A DNA stretch of 64,000 nucleotides from Motacilla alba alba. Its lineage: Eukaryota; Chordata; Aves; Passeriformes; Motacillidae. Of the stretch, positions 43,301 to 58,300 are shown in pieces. Position numbers and translations under genes: made by a program. Location of the stretch: contig NC_052018.1 in NCBI RefSeq assembly GCF_015832195.1, positions 39,871,052-39,935,051 of the forward strand, read 5' to 3'. Each line of letters opens with the position of its first letter. Position 1 is the stretch's first letter. Below the pieces are notes generated by a model, which was given only the letters and a program-made list of their open reading frames with translations, was not told the DNA's origin and did not search any database.

Positions 43301-46300
43301 AGCACAGCTTTAGAAATGCAGTTTCTTTCATTGAGCATGTCCTCACTCAGGCTCAAGTACAAAGAAGCAAAGACAAACTGGTAAAATTGTTATTCTGGCT
43401 GCAGATATTCATATGCTGAGTTGGAGCCACCCCAGTTAAAATTTTCTGATGGGATCAGGACACGTGACATGGACTCTGAGGATAACTGCACTAAGTCCTG
43501 AGGAGAGTATCAAAATATTAGATATTAAAACCCAAATAATGAAAACAAACCAACTAAAAGTACTACTACCCACAGTTCTCTCTTCAGACCTTCTGAAATA
43601 ATTTCCAGTAACAGACCTATCTTACCATTACACCTGTAACAGTCGGTATTATCACACAACTCATTTTAAGGCTGAAAGTCTGATACTCTTAATTTAAAAC
43701 AAGATGGTAACAGAGAGAGGAACTGTAGTTCAAATAAAGTTTTTCTTTTCTAAAATGAAACTCTCTTGCTCCAGCTTCTCTAGCTGTCTTTGCAAAAAAC
43801 CGAAACCCATATGCATACGGATACTCTCTAGCAAGCTGCTCGGAGTCCTATACTGTAAGTGGTTTAGGAAAAACTTCCTCTCAAGAGAGAAAACAGATTT
43901 TGGAAGGCAGGGAAACTTGTACTCAAGATAATGAACTAACTTGTTTCCAAATTCCAAAACAAAGTATTTAATTTCCTTCCTGCAAAATCAATTTAGTTCC
44001 TTATGGAGTATCTGTTGCAGGAAAGGACACGGTGTAATGTATCTTTTTAGTGGAGGTGATTACTTTGGTAGGTAACATCCCGTAGTAACATTGTTCCCAA
44101 CACTGGGTAATACAGAGCTAATCTGTCACCCAGGAAGAATGGCAGGCTTGCTAAACTTACATCATCATCCCCTCTGAAACACAGTAAAAATCACTGTTAA
44201 AACTGATCATTTATTAGATCAAAGGTACCATCAACAATATCAATTCTGCTTGGTAGTGTTAACAGGAAAATGTTTTACAAGTTCTACCACTGGGCATCCA
44301 TTTAACTTCCAGCACCAGCTATGCTGCAAAACTGTGCACATAATTTATCTTGCGACCTGCGTGTGTGGGAAGCATTATCCAGGCAAAACTTCTCACAGTC
44401 TGACAAAATGCTGTGATTTGCACTGTTCAGATGATTGAACAGACTTTGAGCAATCATCGACAGTAGTTTTTATCTTCAAACATGCTAAAATGTAACACTA
44501 CATGAGAGCAGCCTATTGCTTTAAGGCCAGATTTGATAGAATACAAGTAAATGAACAATTACTACATTTGAAACTTGTCCACATCTTATCTATTAGGCTT
44601 AAGTATTATTAAAGTTCACATTTATCATTCACATTTTTAGCAATTTCTCCATAAAACACTCCTAATGCTTCTATATGGTGTCCATGGTAACTTCTTTGCT
44701 TACATATCTCTTAAACAGGCATTCATTCCAATTAGGTGAAGTAAACAGAAAAGAGCCATTGATAACTCCTCAAGTTATTGTCATCTTTTCTTTTACATAG
44801 CAATCAACAGCCTTCAAACAGTTTCCAATTTAAGTCTGTCACATGCAGTTGATGACAGATAGGCGTGCCAACAAAGTCTCTTTTCCGCATCATGACAAAA
44901 GCAATTTAATTACTCCCAAAAATATGCACAATATACAAAAAAGTATTTAGCAATAATTCCAACAACATAGGTTTGATAACTTACCATGTTTCTTTTCAGT
45001 GTAAATATATTGCTACTACTGTGCAAGGCTTCCTGAAGCTTAATCTAATATTTTTCTATACTATAAAAAACATTTGATTATAATGACACATGCTGTAATG
45101 CCTTCCAAAAGACTCACCTCAGACAAAAAATATGTTCAATAAAATAGGATTGTATGAAATTGTGCTGGTTTTGCAATATTGTATTGTATTTAATATAAAA
45201 ATAGACAGACATGTTGTTTAAAAATTTGCAGCACATAATTTTTTTAAAACATTCTGATTTTATGTGCCTGTTTGTTACCTAATTTCTTAAGATGCACTTG
45301 CCTAGTTTGCAATATTTGTTTTTTCACTGAGAAAGTAGCTGATGAAGGTGTTTTCTGATGTTTTTTTACATAAAAATCACTATAGTGAAAAACCAGCATG
45401 AACCCTGGGACACCTACCAGCTCCTACTACTCTGCCTATGTTCAGCATGTCATGTCCTTGCCATGCAGCATCACCTACCAAAAGTAGACACATATTATTA
45501 ACAATGTCACAAATAACTTCAAAAGTTTTCTATGCAGCTGCTGACAGAATTCAGAGATACTTCAAGACACAGAGTTAAATGTTGCAGCTGTTTTTCCTAT
45601 TTTGCTCTTCAAAGCCCTAAACTAGAAAATCCCTTGAGTAAAAAAGTCAGAGAAAGGCTACCATCCCTTTTAGGGTTAAAAGATGCTTTTATAAGATTTT
45701 TAGGTCAGATTAACCTTTTGCTCACAATAGGGCTGGTTATTGGTTTTATTTTTTACTGTCTTTAACACAGGTAAAAAAAATCAATATGAAGCGAGACAAA
45801 GGGCTCTGGAGGCCCTGGCTGCACCAGCTTTTGGTTTGGCTCATACACAATCCTACAACATGCTGAGGCTGGGAAGGATTAGCCTGCTTGTGTTGAGTAA
45901 ACCGATGATACTCAATAAACAGTTTCTGTTGTAAACCCCTTAGGACGTGCAAAGCCACACTAGTTGGCATTAGACCAGATAAGCTGCCGAACCAGCTGTA
46001 ATCTCATTTAGACCTGAGCTGATCCTCCTGTCCTTTCATTCCACAGGATCAAAGCAAACCACTGAGGAGGCAGCTGTATTATAGCAGCAGTGCTTGCTGG
46101 ATGCGGCAAACATTTCATAAATTCCTCTCCTTGAAGCAAGACTGCACATAATCTACCCAGAGCCAGTTCAATCAATGGATTTCTGAATTCATTAGTCTTA
46201 TTATTACAGGATAACTGTTTTCTACACATAGTGTTGTAGCTGTTGCAAGCCAACTTTGCAAAACAGCTCTTATTGCTGACCATTTCTTTCTGGTAATGTG

Positions 46301-49300
46301 CCTTTGCATTTTTGCAGTGCCACATGAAAATGATTTAAATCACTTCAATGCAGTATTATTTTTTAAAGACTAGAAATAAAACCAATTCACGAATATTCAA
46401 GCAGGGAGCCTTGAAATATAGTACACTTTTCCAAGTATAATTACTGGCTACCTGTTTGAATGCTTTCATGCATCAGTAATAATGACCAATGTTTGCTGAA
46501 CTCAAATGATAACAGCAAAAGTAGAGATTATATCATTGTAGCAGCATAAATACAGACAAAAAAAATACAGATGTGAAAGCAGTAATTCTAAGAAAGAGAT
46601 TTCTATTTGCCTTTTACTCTTTGTGTTCTCTGGAATTAAAAAGAAGAAATATTTTTATTGTTGAGGAAATGAATAGCACAACTTAGGAAAACTGGAAAAC
46701 CACATAAACAACAAGTCTTTTTAAACTAAGCAAAAATGAAAACCAAGGCACTGGATCAAATAAGACTAGAAGATGCAACATTTGATTTCTGTATCACATT
46801 TGGAGTTTTCACTCCAGTTGGAATTACAGATAAAAAATATTATAGTATAAGCATAGAGCTTTATAAGAACAGAATGTGTAAGTCAGAAAATGCATCAACT
46901 GATCCATTTCCCACCACTGAACTCTGCAATATAGCATATATGCGCAGATAAACAGAGTAAAATTATATTTTTTACTTACAATGGATTAAGGAAAAAATTA
47001 AGAATATTTTCCAGTCCTTTTAATTGCTAATTATATTAATCATTAATGTAAAGACTTAAGTTTTCTGAAACAGCTGCATTGGGGAAAAAAAAAGCAAACT
47101 GATGTAATAAGAATTACGCACCACAGCAGCAATTTTTTTAGGTCCTACACAAGTAACATTACTGATTCTTGGATCATTCCTTGAGGAATGAGTAGTAGCC
47201 AGAGAAAAAAAGTTTGGTCTGAAAAATAAGAAAGGCCAGGTAACCCTTACATTTATGGTAAAAATAGCAGTGTTTGTGACTTACTGTTATTTGCAGCCAG
47301 TATAAATATGCAGCACAGTCATGCACAAATTGAAAAGTCAGTAAGATCCCTCACAGAGAACTGCTCCAGGTTTACAGAGCACAAGAGAAAGATCTGTATC
47401 ATCTTTGCAGGCACACCCTACCCTATCTATTGAACATCTGTATCTGGCTGCTCATGTTTTTATAAGAGTATGAAAAAAAGTTCTTGTAATAAGAAGATTC
47501 AATTAAGTAGAATAAAATCAAAGTTAAACACATACAAATGATTTTTATTACAGAGACGTTTATTCTGAAACTTTTTCAAGCACTACAGCACAGATGTGCT
47601 AGAGCATGTCATAGGCAGCTGGAAAAGATGAACAAAAGGTATTTGCACCTATCATCTACAGATGTGTAAAAAACTCACCACACATCTCTTCCTCAATCAC
47701 TTAGAAACCATCTGATGTGCTAGTTAATGATTCCCCTCTCTCCACTTCATTCTTCAGACATAAAGGGGTCCCATTTAACATAATCACTTAATAACAGCAA
47801 AGTGATGGGTATCAGAACTCTAATTCTTCTAATATTTGCAAAATCCAGCTCTTTGTAATAATAATAACACCATGATAGCAAACTGTAAAACTGTGTAATT
47901 ATACTTTAATTGTATTGTGAGGCATGCATTAATCACAAAGTTTAAGTACCAAGGATGGAATTATAATAATTCTGTAAAACAAATTTAAGCTAGCTAAGTA
48001 GGTCAGAACCACTAGCATGCAACAGGAGACCTCTGGGAATTTATCAGTTAATGGCTATTTATGTGCAAATGAGTGCCCTCCAACCCTCCCAAATCCTGTG
48101 TAGCTGAAGGGTATTTCTGTTAACCAGGAGCATGCTTAACTGCTGAGGCATAAATTAAACCATTTATTGGAATGATTTTAATTCTTCTCTCCCCCCACCC
48201 ACTCTTACTACTCCCCTCCACCCCACTAGCAGCACAATTTACAGTATTAATTTACATGGAGATAGGATTGCTGAAGAGTTTTCAGAAATTACTCTGTTTC
48301 AAGAAAGAACAGGAAAAAGAGTACGGGGAAAAAGAAGAGCAAGAGACAAACTTTTTGTAAGAGACGGTAGCAATGCTACACTTAGTCTTCAAATCTTGGC
48401 AGGTTGAACTGCTGGAAATTCCAGAGGTTCAGTATCACAGCAGTGCAGAGGAAACACTTTCATAATGAACTTCAATGAAAAGAAATTCTGTTTTACATCC
48501 TCACAGAATCACGGAACCTTTAGGTTGGAAAGACATCATCAAGTCCAAACATTAACCCAGCACTGCCAAGTCCACCAGCAAACCATTTCCCCAAGTGCCA
48601 CATCTCCTTTATTTAAATACCTCATGGGCAGCCTGTTCCAGTGCTTGACAACCCTTCCCATGAAGAACTTTTTCCTAATACCCAACCAAAGCTTTCCCTG
48701 GTGCTACTTGATGCCATTTTCTTATCTCACGTTCTAAATTTGGAGAAGACAATGAAGCTCAAGGGGGACTGCATCCACTGTATTTTCTGTTGAAATGTTC
48801 AGACCGTACACATATCAAAGATTTTCTTTCAGGAAAGAAAACAACAAAAATTTCTTGGCTGCAAGAAAAGAACACCTTCAATTTTTGAGTTTGACTTGGA
48901 AAAAAGCTAATCATTTTTCATGTCGTGGGAAAATAGATACCTTTACAAACTACTCGGAATCAAGATGTATTGAATTTTCACTGTGATGTAAAATGGGGAT
49001 GATTTACAGACAATATAAATGATTTCTCAACACTTATAATCATAGCAGTAATTCAGTACAGCAAGACAAGATAATGTAAGCATAGCTTCAAGATTCACTT
49101 TTAGGCTTGTAATTTCATATGCTTGGGGTTTCCTCCTTTTCCTCAGTGCATCCACACATATTCTTGCAAAGCCTAGGGTCTCAGGACAATAAACTAGCAA
49201 AAATCTGATTATCCTAGCATCAATTAACCACAGTTTCCCGTTACCCTAAACAGGGTCACACCTCCCCAGTGCCTAATAATTATATTGTGAAATCCCTTGA

Positions 49301-52300
49301 TTGTGTGAATATATTCTCTCTCCCTATGATGTTTGGATGATCATGGTTGTGTTACAGTTAATTATTATTTAAGAGATGATTGCAGTACATTACTCTTTCT
49401 GATGTCATCTTTGCACCTAATACAAAAGTCCACATAAATGTAACACACTGGACAAATACACACAGTTTTTCCTCACCAATTCAAGCTGTTGTAGAATACC
49501 CTTTAATAGAAATAGGTGTGGTGTGAATCAGAGGAATTCCCTTGGAGCAAATCTTTAGCAGCTCTGAAACGTTTTTAATTGGCAGATATGTGGAACACTT
49601 AGTGAAGTATTTCCAAAGGCACATCTCCAATAGCTAACCAATATATTCATGTCCAGAAAAACAAAAGAATAACAATGAAAATACTCTGTTTTATTCTTAT
49701 GGTTGACTTTTTCTAAGGAAAACAAGACTGCAAAAAGCAGTAGATGGAAATCTCATTGTCCTGGCAAGCACATCTGTACTTGCCTGTTCTTCCCTTCTCC
49801 TGCCCCTCAGTGAAGGTTGACACATCCCTGGCAGCAGGATGCTCCTGCTGTGTGCATAATGGCTGCTGTGGCTGCCTGTGCAGCCCCTGCATTACCACAG
49901 AGAGAGCCAGGAGCTTTCTGCCTCTTAAAACAGATTTGCAAGCATGCACATTAAACCAGATATTTCATACAATTCTTTGATAACAGCCAGAAATTAATGA
50001 ATGAACAGAACTATCTGACCAAAAATAAGTTCATGCCTGTATTTTCAGAAGCATTAGCACATGTGCATTATCAGAGCCTGTGACAAGCCCATGGTTACCT
50101 CCCCCTTCCCTACAGTAAGGGGCTGCAGCCTGGAGTATGTCTGTACCTTACAGTCATTGACAGGGGCTCAGTACTGCCCTCAGGCTTTAATTAACCCCAA
50201 TTAGAGATAAACAGGGCCTTCTGGTTGTGAAAGGGGGAATAGACAGCACCTTCAGCTTATCAGACAACTATGTAAACCACAAACTGCTTTTACCTTTCTC
50301 TACTTGCTCCTCCCAAAAAAAGAAGTGACATGAAGAGGTCCCCACCAGATCCTGAGATGACGCACTATGAACATGTTGCAGAGCATGCCTTCCTCTTTCC
50401 AGTTTGTTTTTAGGGAGGATATATATGGTGACCCACTATTTTGGACTCATTTCCCGTTAAACACATTTTCACTGTCCCTGTTTTAGTGCCACTGTAAAGA
50501 AAGCTGTACATTTAGCCACTGGCAATTAGTGACACTTGGACTTGCTCCAAGCCAAATAAAGCAAAGCAATGCACATCTACATGTCCTGTATCAATGCCTA
50601 AAAAAGCATTTGCAAAGTGACTTTCTAGACAGATTTCAAGACTCAAACACAAAACCACCAAAAACCCATCACTCTTTTCAGCAAGGCCACTGTCCAGCGC
50701 ATACAGTAGAAGCCATCTTTATACTCCCACTCCAGAAATTCCAAGAACAAGTAGGCTACAGTAGCACTAAACAGGTTCAATTTTTCTCCCCCAACAGGAA
50801 AATTTTAAAAATATCTAAAAATATGTAAAAAGGAAATAACTAAGTTTGATTCCACAAGTCTCTCTTGAAGCCTGCAAGAGTGCTACATTTGCAGCCTACT
50901 CTAAATAACCACTTTAAACTTCTGTCCAAAATTAACAGAGGCTCTCTTCAGTAGCATGAAGAACAGCAGAAAACCTGTAAGATCCTTTTACATAGTGGGT
51001 AAGTTCAAGCATGTCTCCCCTCAACTCTTCGTAGCTGAAATCACTTCCAAACTTATGCAAACTGCCTACTCTAGTCATTCATTTCCGTGACTCTCTCCAA
51101 TTTTCAATTTATTCATAAATATTTTGTAAAATGACATATCCAGAACTGCATACAGACCACTGCAGCTAAAGACAGAATAAGCAGCTCTTCTCACCTGCAG
51201 GAGTTTTATTAACACACTTCACAACAATATTTAACCTTTTTGTTGTTGTTTTTTCCTAAAGCAGAGTCACATTAGGTCCTGCTTTGTAGTATCATTTAGG
51301 CTGTGTGCATAAAAAAAGTCACTGTTAAAAGTTAGTTAGCCCATAGATTTCAGTCAAATTTCAGATTTTCTTGCAGATACTATTGTCTTAGAAACTCACA
51401 TAAATAAACATCTTGTAAACACAGATGAAATCATAAGTACCAGGTTCACTTCCCACTCCTTACAAGATACAAGGGAATCCACAAACAATTCCAGCTTTTC
51501 CCCCCTGCACTAGGTGGCAACTGTGCTAGTGGAGGGACAATACTGGACCTTGCAGGAATCTGTGCTAAGCAGGCAGGCAGCAAAGTCTACAAGGCAGGGC
51601 AGAAATGGGGTAAGAGCAATGGCAGCTACCTCACTTCAACAAACCCCAGATGTAGAGATGCCCTGTTTCTCTCACCTCCCCACACTTTGACAATATGGCT
51701 GCAAGTCAAGCATTCCATGTTCTATTTCCATGTGTTTTTTCCAAATTTCAGCACTCTACCTTCACTATTTACTCCTGTTGATGGTAATTTATTTCAAAAC
51801 ATCAAATTTTAAACTCTGGCTTTGTTTACCATTTGAATACAGACGAATACCCTCTAATTTCTGGCTACATACAAACTCAAACCCTAAATTTTTTTCATCT
51901 AGTACAACTACTTGTGCTAAACAGTTCTTCATTTTCAGTGATCTGAACAAATGCCATTAAACACTGATAATACTAAGATTACACAAGTAACACGGAAGTG
52001 TTACCGATGATTTTTCTCTCATTCCCATAGCCACACCATTTTACATAAAAGTTGTTTCTACTTTTAAGCTGCTGTTTTCTTTTTTCTGCCTTTTTTTTTC
52101 CTTAGGATACCCAGGAATGAGTACACTAGAAGTTGTTTCTAGAATAAGAAGAAATGCAATCATAAGCAAAAGCATCCTAAGGGATGAAGACTCAAACAGT
52201 ATATACCCAGAAAAACACTAAAAAGTAAACAGAAAGCACAATGTATTGAGTTTCGTCCCTTCTCTTCGTTTAGTCATTGCTTTCAAGTAAACACACCAAA

Positions 52301-55300
52301 TTGTTTTTGCTGTTTAGACAGTCCCAGAAGTTGGTAGTAAGAGTTGATGCTGGTAGGTTACAGCTGTCAGTAACAGAATCTGAAACAAATTTGGAAAAAA
52401 AAAACTAAGCAAGTGGCTATTTCTCGTCACTGTAGCTATTACCCAGCTGCCAAAGTATGAGTGATGGTGGGGGGGGGGGGGGAACAAAATCCAAAAGCTT
52501 GTTCTACTGAACCACTGAACTGAATCTTTCAGAACTGCACAAGGTGCTTCAATCTATGTTGTCTTGTCCAGCACCCAGCAGGTGCTTTCCTTGCTTTTCA
52601 TTTTCCTCCATTAAGACAAGTACATTTATCTGTATGGTTAGCATAAGGATTCTCCTTGGAGTTGGTTCAGATTTTTTCCTCCACTTTAGAGGTCTACTTT
52701 CTTTAAAACACATAGGCACAAATTAATTCTCCTCTCCAGAGATATCAACTCCCAGCTCAAGGGCTAGCAATGCAGAGAAGAGCAGAAAGGGAAATATTCT
52801 GGGTGAAGCAGAGCCAGATGTGTCTGGTTCAGTGCACGTAATTGACTCATCTAAACATCCTTGACACATCCAAGACAGGGGCTTGCCGTTGTCCCACAAT
52901 GTACACTTGCTATTTAATCAGTCAGGTTTCTGATTCTCTACTGAGAGCCCAGAACCCCCGGGCACAGCTGGGCACCTGGGCAGGCGGGGCGGCCGAGCCC
53001 TGGGCGCGGAGCCAGCCGCCCGTGGCCGCTCCATCCTCCCGCGCAGGCTGTCAGTAGGAGGCAGCATTGGCTCTGCCAGCAGCAGCTCCGCACCGCAAAG
53101 TACTTGGGAGCGGGCTTCATTCTTCTGTCATTATATAAGCAAGATGACACTGTTCTCTAATCCAGCCAAAGCTGATAAGTACCATCAACCTGTCACTTCC
53201 TACATTTCAAATTCTAACATTGCAGCATCAAAGAGTTTTTACATTTCGATTTCTTTTGCTGGCAGCGGTCGGTAGCCTCTCATTCTCCCACGGTGTTCTA
53301 ATGCAGCATTTGCACACCGGGGTTACTCCCAGCCTGAATAGCAGGTCATCCCCTACTCACTGAGCTCATCTGCGGCCCATGTGCTAGGCAATTTAGATCC
53401 AATCAGCCCTTATTTAGCTCAAGAGTAATGAGCAGCATAGTGACACAGACTTAAGCCTGACCCTCAGGACACTGCTCATCAAGCAGTAAAACTGTGACAA
53501 AATCATTCATCTTCCACCCGCTGGCAAGAAATAATACTCGCACTCACTGTATTACTTTTTCAAGACATAGAAAAAAAAAAGGTCCTGAATTTTCATGATG
53601 TGAGACATTAATTTGCAGAAAGCTGAATTCCCTTAAACCCCCCTGTTGCTATGAGCTCACCAGGGGGAAATAGGCCTTAGGAGACTGAAATGGAATAAAG
53701 AAAATTGCTTCAGCTTTCTGTTCATTTTAAATAAGCCTTAAATCTGACATGAGATATCCTAAAGAGAGAAGAAATATAGATCTTGTAAGGTAACGAAGAA
53801 ACAATCAAAATTAAGAGATTAGAAGGCTACTTGCATATAATGATTTTATTGGCAAAAATATTTCTTTTGTTTAACATCCACAACAAAAAAACCCCACTCC
53901 ATATGAAAAGCCATTCTCACACCTCATGTGAAGAATAAAAGGAAAACCGAGATCAAAGTTAATTTAGGGAAAATAGTTTCAGAAGTAAGACACTTCCATC
54001 AGAAAACAAATCTGTGCTTTATGTCCTTCAGGGAGCATATATTTCTCTAAACAACTGCAGGGTCCCAAGCAGCAGGTTCTCAGTACACCTGGATATGATT
54101 TTACTCTTTTTTTCATGGATTTACTGTTTCACAACAGAAGTCTTGTACTGTTGTCAGGCAGGCTACAGAAAGCTTATGTGGATTAATTTTTGGAAGATAA
54201 AATGGATACAATGGAACACAAAAAGTGTTTCCATCTGTAGCACAGGGGATTGAACTGTGTATCTTCATGATTCATGTCTGAGTACTAGACTTGAGTGAGT
54301 TTCTTTAGCTTTGGGTGTCTACCAAGACTGACTCTTTTGGGGTATCAACAATTAGAAGGTTTTTTGATAGCTTTAAATGTTTCAATTTGCTCCAAAGTGA
54401 TTCTAGAATAGAACAGTAGAATAGAATATTCTATTATAATAGAATATTCTAATATAATACAAAGGATGTAAAATGACCATCTAGTCCAGCTGCCTTAGTA
54501 ATTCAGAGCTGATCAAGAGCTAAAGCAAATTATTAAGGGCATTGTCCAATTTCCTCCTAAACACTGACAGGCTTGGGGTAACAATCACTTCTCTAGAAAG
54601 GTTGTTAAAGTGTCTGACCATTCTCTCAGTAAAGAAATGCTTCCTAATGTCCAGTTTAAGCCCTCCCCTGGTGCAGCTTTGAACCATTGCCACATGTCCT
54701 ATTAGTGGAGGCCAAGAAGAACAGCTCAGCATCTCCCTGTCCACTTCCCCTTCTCAGGAATCTGTTGAGAGCAAGAGGATCATGCCTCAGCCTCCTTTTC
54801 TCCAAACCAGACAAGCCCCAAAACCTCAGCCACTCCTCACAGGACATACCTTCCAGCCTTGCTGCCCTCCTTCTAAGGCAGATGCTCTCTATTACACCCT
54901 TAACATCACTGTGAAATTAATGTTAATCAATAGTTAAACTTTCACATGTCTACCTACTGATTCAAGAAAATGGGCACTGAGAAGGGGAGGTGAAAATTCT
55001 TGCAAACCTGAACCATTGACAGACATATACAGGAACTTTCTATACGCAAAGTATTTAGGGACACATTTCCAGTGCATGCTGCCGCCTCATTTCATTTCTT
55101 TACACAGTAATACTCTCAGAGCAGAGGAGAAACAATCAAAACACACAATAGTTTTAGCTAGTCAGCTTTGAAGGTCAAAATACAAGGGACAAATTTGTAA
55201 AACATTATTTTAGTCTCCAATAAAAACCTGAAAAAAGACCTCAAATCCCACAAAGTAAGAAGAAGAAAAGAAAATTCAGTGTTAATTACCAGAGCCACAC

Positions 55301-58300
55301 CTTAAGGCAACAACTGTAGCTAAGAAGACACACTGTAATCCCTCAGAAAGTGTTAACAGATTATTTTTAGGGATTTAGACATAGGAAACCTCTCAAAATG
55401 CTGCTATATTCTAGATCTGCGTTTGCTTCTCATACATTAGAGCATTTAGAGACTAGATTTTCATTACACTCATTTAATCACCAGTTTTGTTAATGGATCA
55501 CCCGAACTTCAAAAAAAACCAGTAAAAGTACTTTAAAAGATAGGTCAAGTTAACATAGCAAGGCATGCTTGCTCCCCAAGCATAGGATATTTGCTGCAAA
55601 GTGAAAAAGGAAGGATTTATTTCCTTTTTTTCACACAGGTGAATAAAGTTCACAGCAACTTTTAGTGGTCATTTGTTAAGAGTGAGAGCCCTTAGAGCTA
55701 AGCCACCATCTTCTGACTCTCAGTTCAGTGGCTTAGTCACAGAGTTGCCTTCTGTGCTTATCAGGACATCACAGCTGGTAGCTCTAAATACCCTCACAGG
55801 ATGGGATGGGTAAGCAAAGACTCACGATCTTCCAAACTATTCTGAATACAGTTTTCAGAAGCTCAACATCAGAAAAAAGATTTTACAAAGACTAACACTA
55901 TAACCCCTGAGGGGGAAGAAAAGAAGGAGGGTGGACCTTTCTGTTCTCCTCCTGAGCTTATCTACTGACTTACACAGTAACAGAGAGGGGGAGAGATGCT
56001 TCTGTTGGTCTCAAAAAAGCTTCCCACAGGCTGTTTTGATGGCAAGTATAACTCAAAAAAAAATTACAAATGACTGTACATTTCCATAGCAAAGATATAC
56101 TGGATAATCCATTCCTATTGTGGTTTCTCTCACAACCTCAAGGCTAAACACACTCAAACAGATAGAAACATTCAGTTCTCCTGTTACCCATGGCCCAATT
56201 ATTAATGTAACTTTCTACTAAAGATAGTTAACTTGGTCAATATTGTTGTAACAGCTTATAAAATTTATACATTGAAATTTTCAAAAATTAGCAAAAAAGT
56301 ATAAATAGGCACAAATGCACAAAAACGGCTTTCAAAGTAAAATTACCACTTATTATGGTATTAGGTTAGTGGTACTTCTCATTTCTCCTACAGGAATCAG
56401 TACCAAGTCTCCCTGAAACTAAGCAAAGATGTTTGGAGCACAGCAGAATATCTACTCACATTTTATAGTCCTCTGTGCTAGCACTCAACAAAACCCAAAT
56501 GCCAGGACAACAATAATAAGAGAAAGCTCATGTCAAAGCTATACCCCATTACAATACAAAACATTTTACAATGTTTTAAACACTTCTTTTAAGTATAACA
56601 TATTGCAACACCAGACCCTACAGCCAAATTCTCCGAGCCTTGTACCCATTTTTACAGCAAGTTCCGTCAAACCTATTTAATGCCTGTATTTTTATTAACC
56701 TAGGGCTTCTTTTTGTGGCACGAGGCACTCAGATGACAGATAATGCTAGAGATTTGGAACAAACGAAAGCACACATGGGCAAACATCCCACATTTACCTT
56801 TCAGTAAAAAAAAACCAAAATAAAACCAAAACAAAACAATAAGGATTTTAAACCACTGTGTAAAAACAGAAAAAAAAAAAAAAAAAGGAAAAAACTTATG
56901 TCTGAGCTAGAAGCAGAATAAGGAAACATAGGAAGGAAGCAGTTCACATTTTGATTTAGGGGAGTTTCTTGATTATTTACTGTTTATTTTACATGCTTTT
57001 TAAAAGGAGACTGTATTAAAACACAATCTTACACTTCACAGTGAATCTTACTATGAAGATCAAATACTTGCAAGTGCCAGCAAGTAGCATTTGATTCCAA
57101 TTACCCACTCACCGTGTAGCAAAAACTGATAAAAATGAATTCTCCTGCCAAGACATAGTTCTATTTGAATATATGGATCCCAAAATAATCAAAATTATAA
57201 CAATCAATTTAAAAAGTGGTTTAAGAAACATTATTTAAAATAGTCTAACCATAGGTAAATACAACAATCAAAAGCTACCTGTACTTTTCTAGAAGACAAG
57301 AAGAATACAAGAAAAAGCTGGAAAGGGTTATTTTAAAACTGTGGTGTAAAAATAGTGAAGGTGGGGGTCTCTTTTCAGATGTCTTTTAAGAAAACAGAAA
57401 GAAAGAAAGAAAACAAGTGCACTTTCAAATCCTTGTATGCCAAGTTTTAGCCCAGAGCAAGTTTTCACTGCTATGTTACAAACCCTTGAAAATAAAGGTT
57501 TATAATGGAAATGCTGACAGACCCTTAACCACAGTAGCATGAATAGCTATAATTAAAGAAGAGCTTTTGGCTACATCTCACTCTGACAATGAAAGACTAG
57601 AATTTTTACAGTATCCTCAAATTAAAACAACTGGGAAACCTGGAATGAGATTCCAGCAATCCAACAAGATAGGTTAAAGGGGACTGCTAAAACTATTTGA
57701 CATTTTAAGCTTTAAATATTGAGGCACTTAGTTAACACAACCAAGTCAGTATTTTCATAATGCTACTTAATCAGCAATAAAGAATGCTCCTGTGAGCCAT
57801 CATCTGGGGTTAACAGAAAGTAACATATGAAGTTATTATTTCCTAACAGCCTAGAGGGAGCTGCTTGTCTCTTTAATCAGTGATCTCACTTCCTTCCTAC
57901 CTGTAAATTCCCTGTCATACAGTTATAACATTATTAAGAGTGCAGCATACAGAAAAATTTTATTTATGTAAGGCCTACTATCTTATACAAGCCTGGATTT
58001 TAAAAACAAGCATTTCATCCTTTTCTGAGTTTGAAAACAGACCAGGCCTAACCAGTCTGGTCAATTCAGTAACATTTTAGTATCTGGTTAGCAAAAAGTC
58101 ATCCATATCTCTGAACCAAAAAAAAAAATGGTTTTAGTGTTGTTTTATTTGCATGGCAACAGAGGACTGACTGATTGACTTCAGAGAGTCTGTCGAGACA
58201 GGAAAATCACTAACATTTTCCTGTTCCATGCACCTTGAAGATCAAAGTATTTCATAAGTGTTAAGGAATTTAGTTCCTCTGAAGATAAGATAAACAGGCT

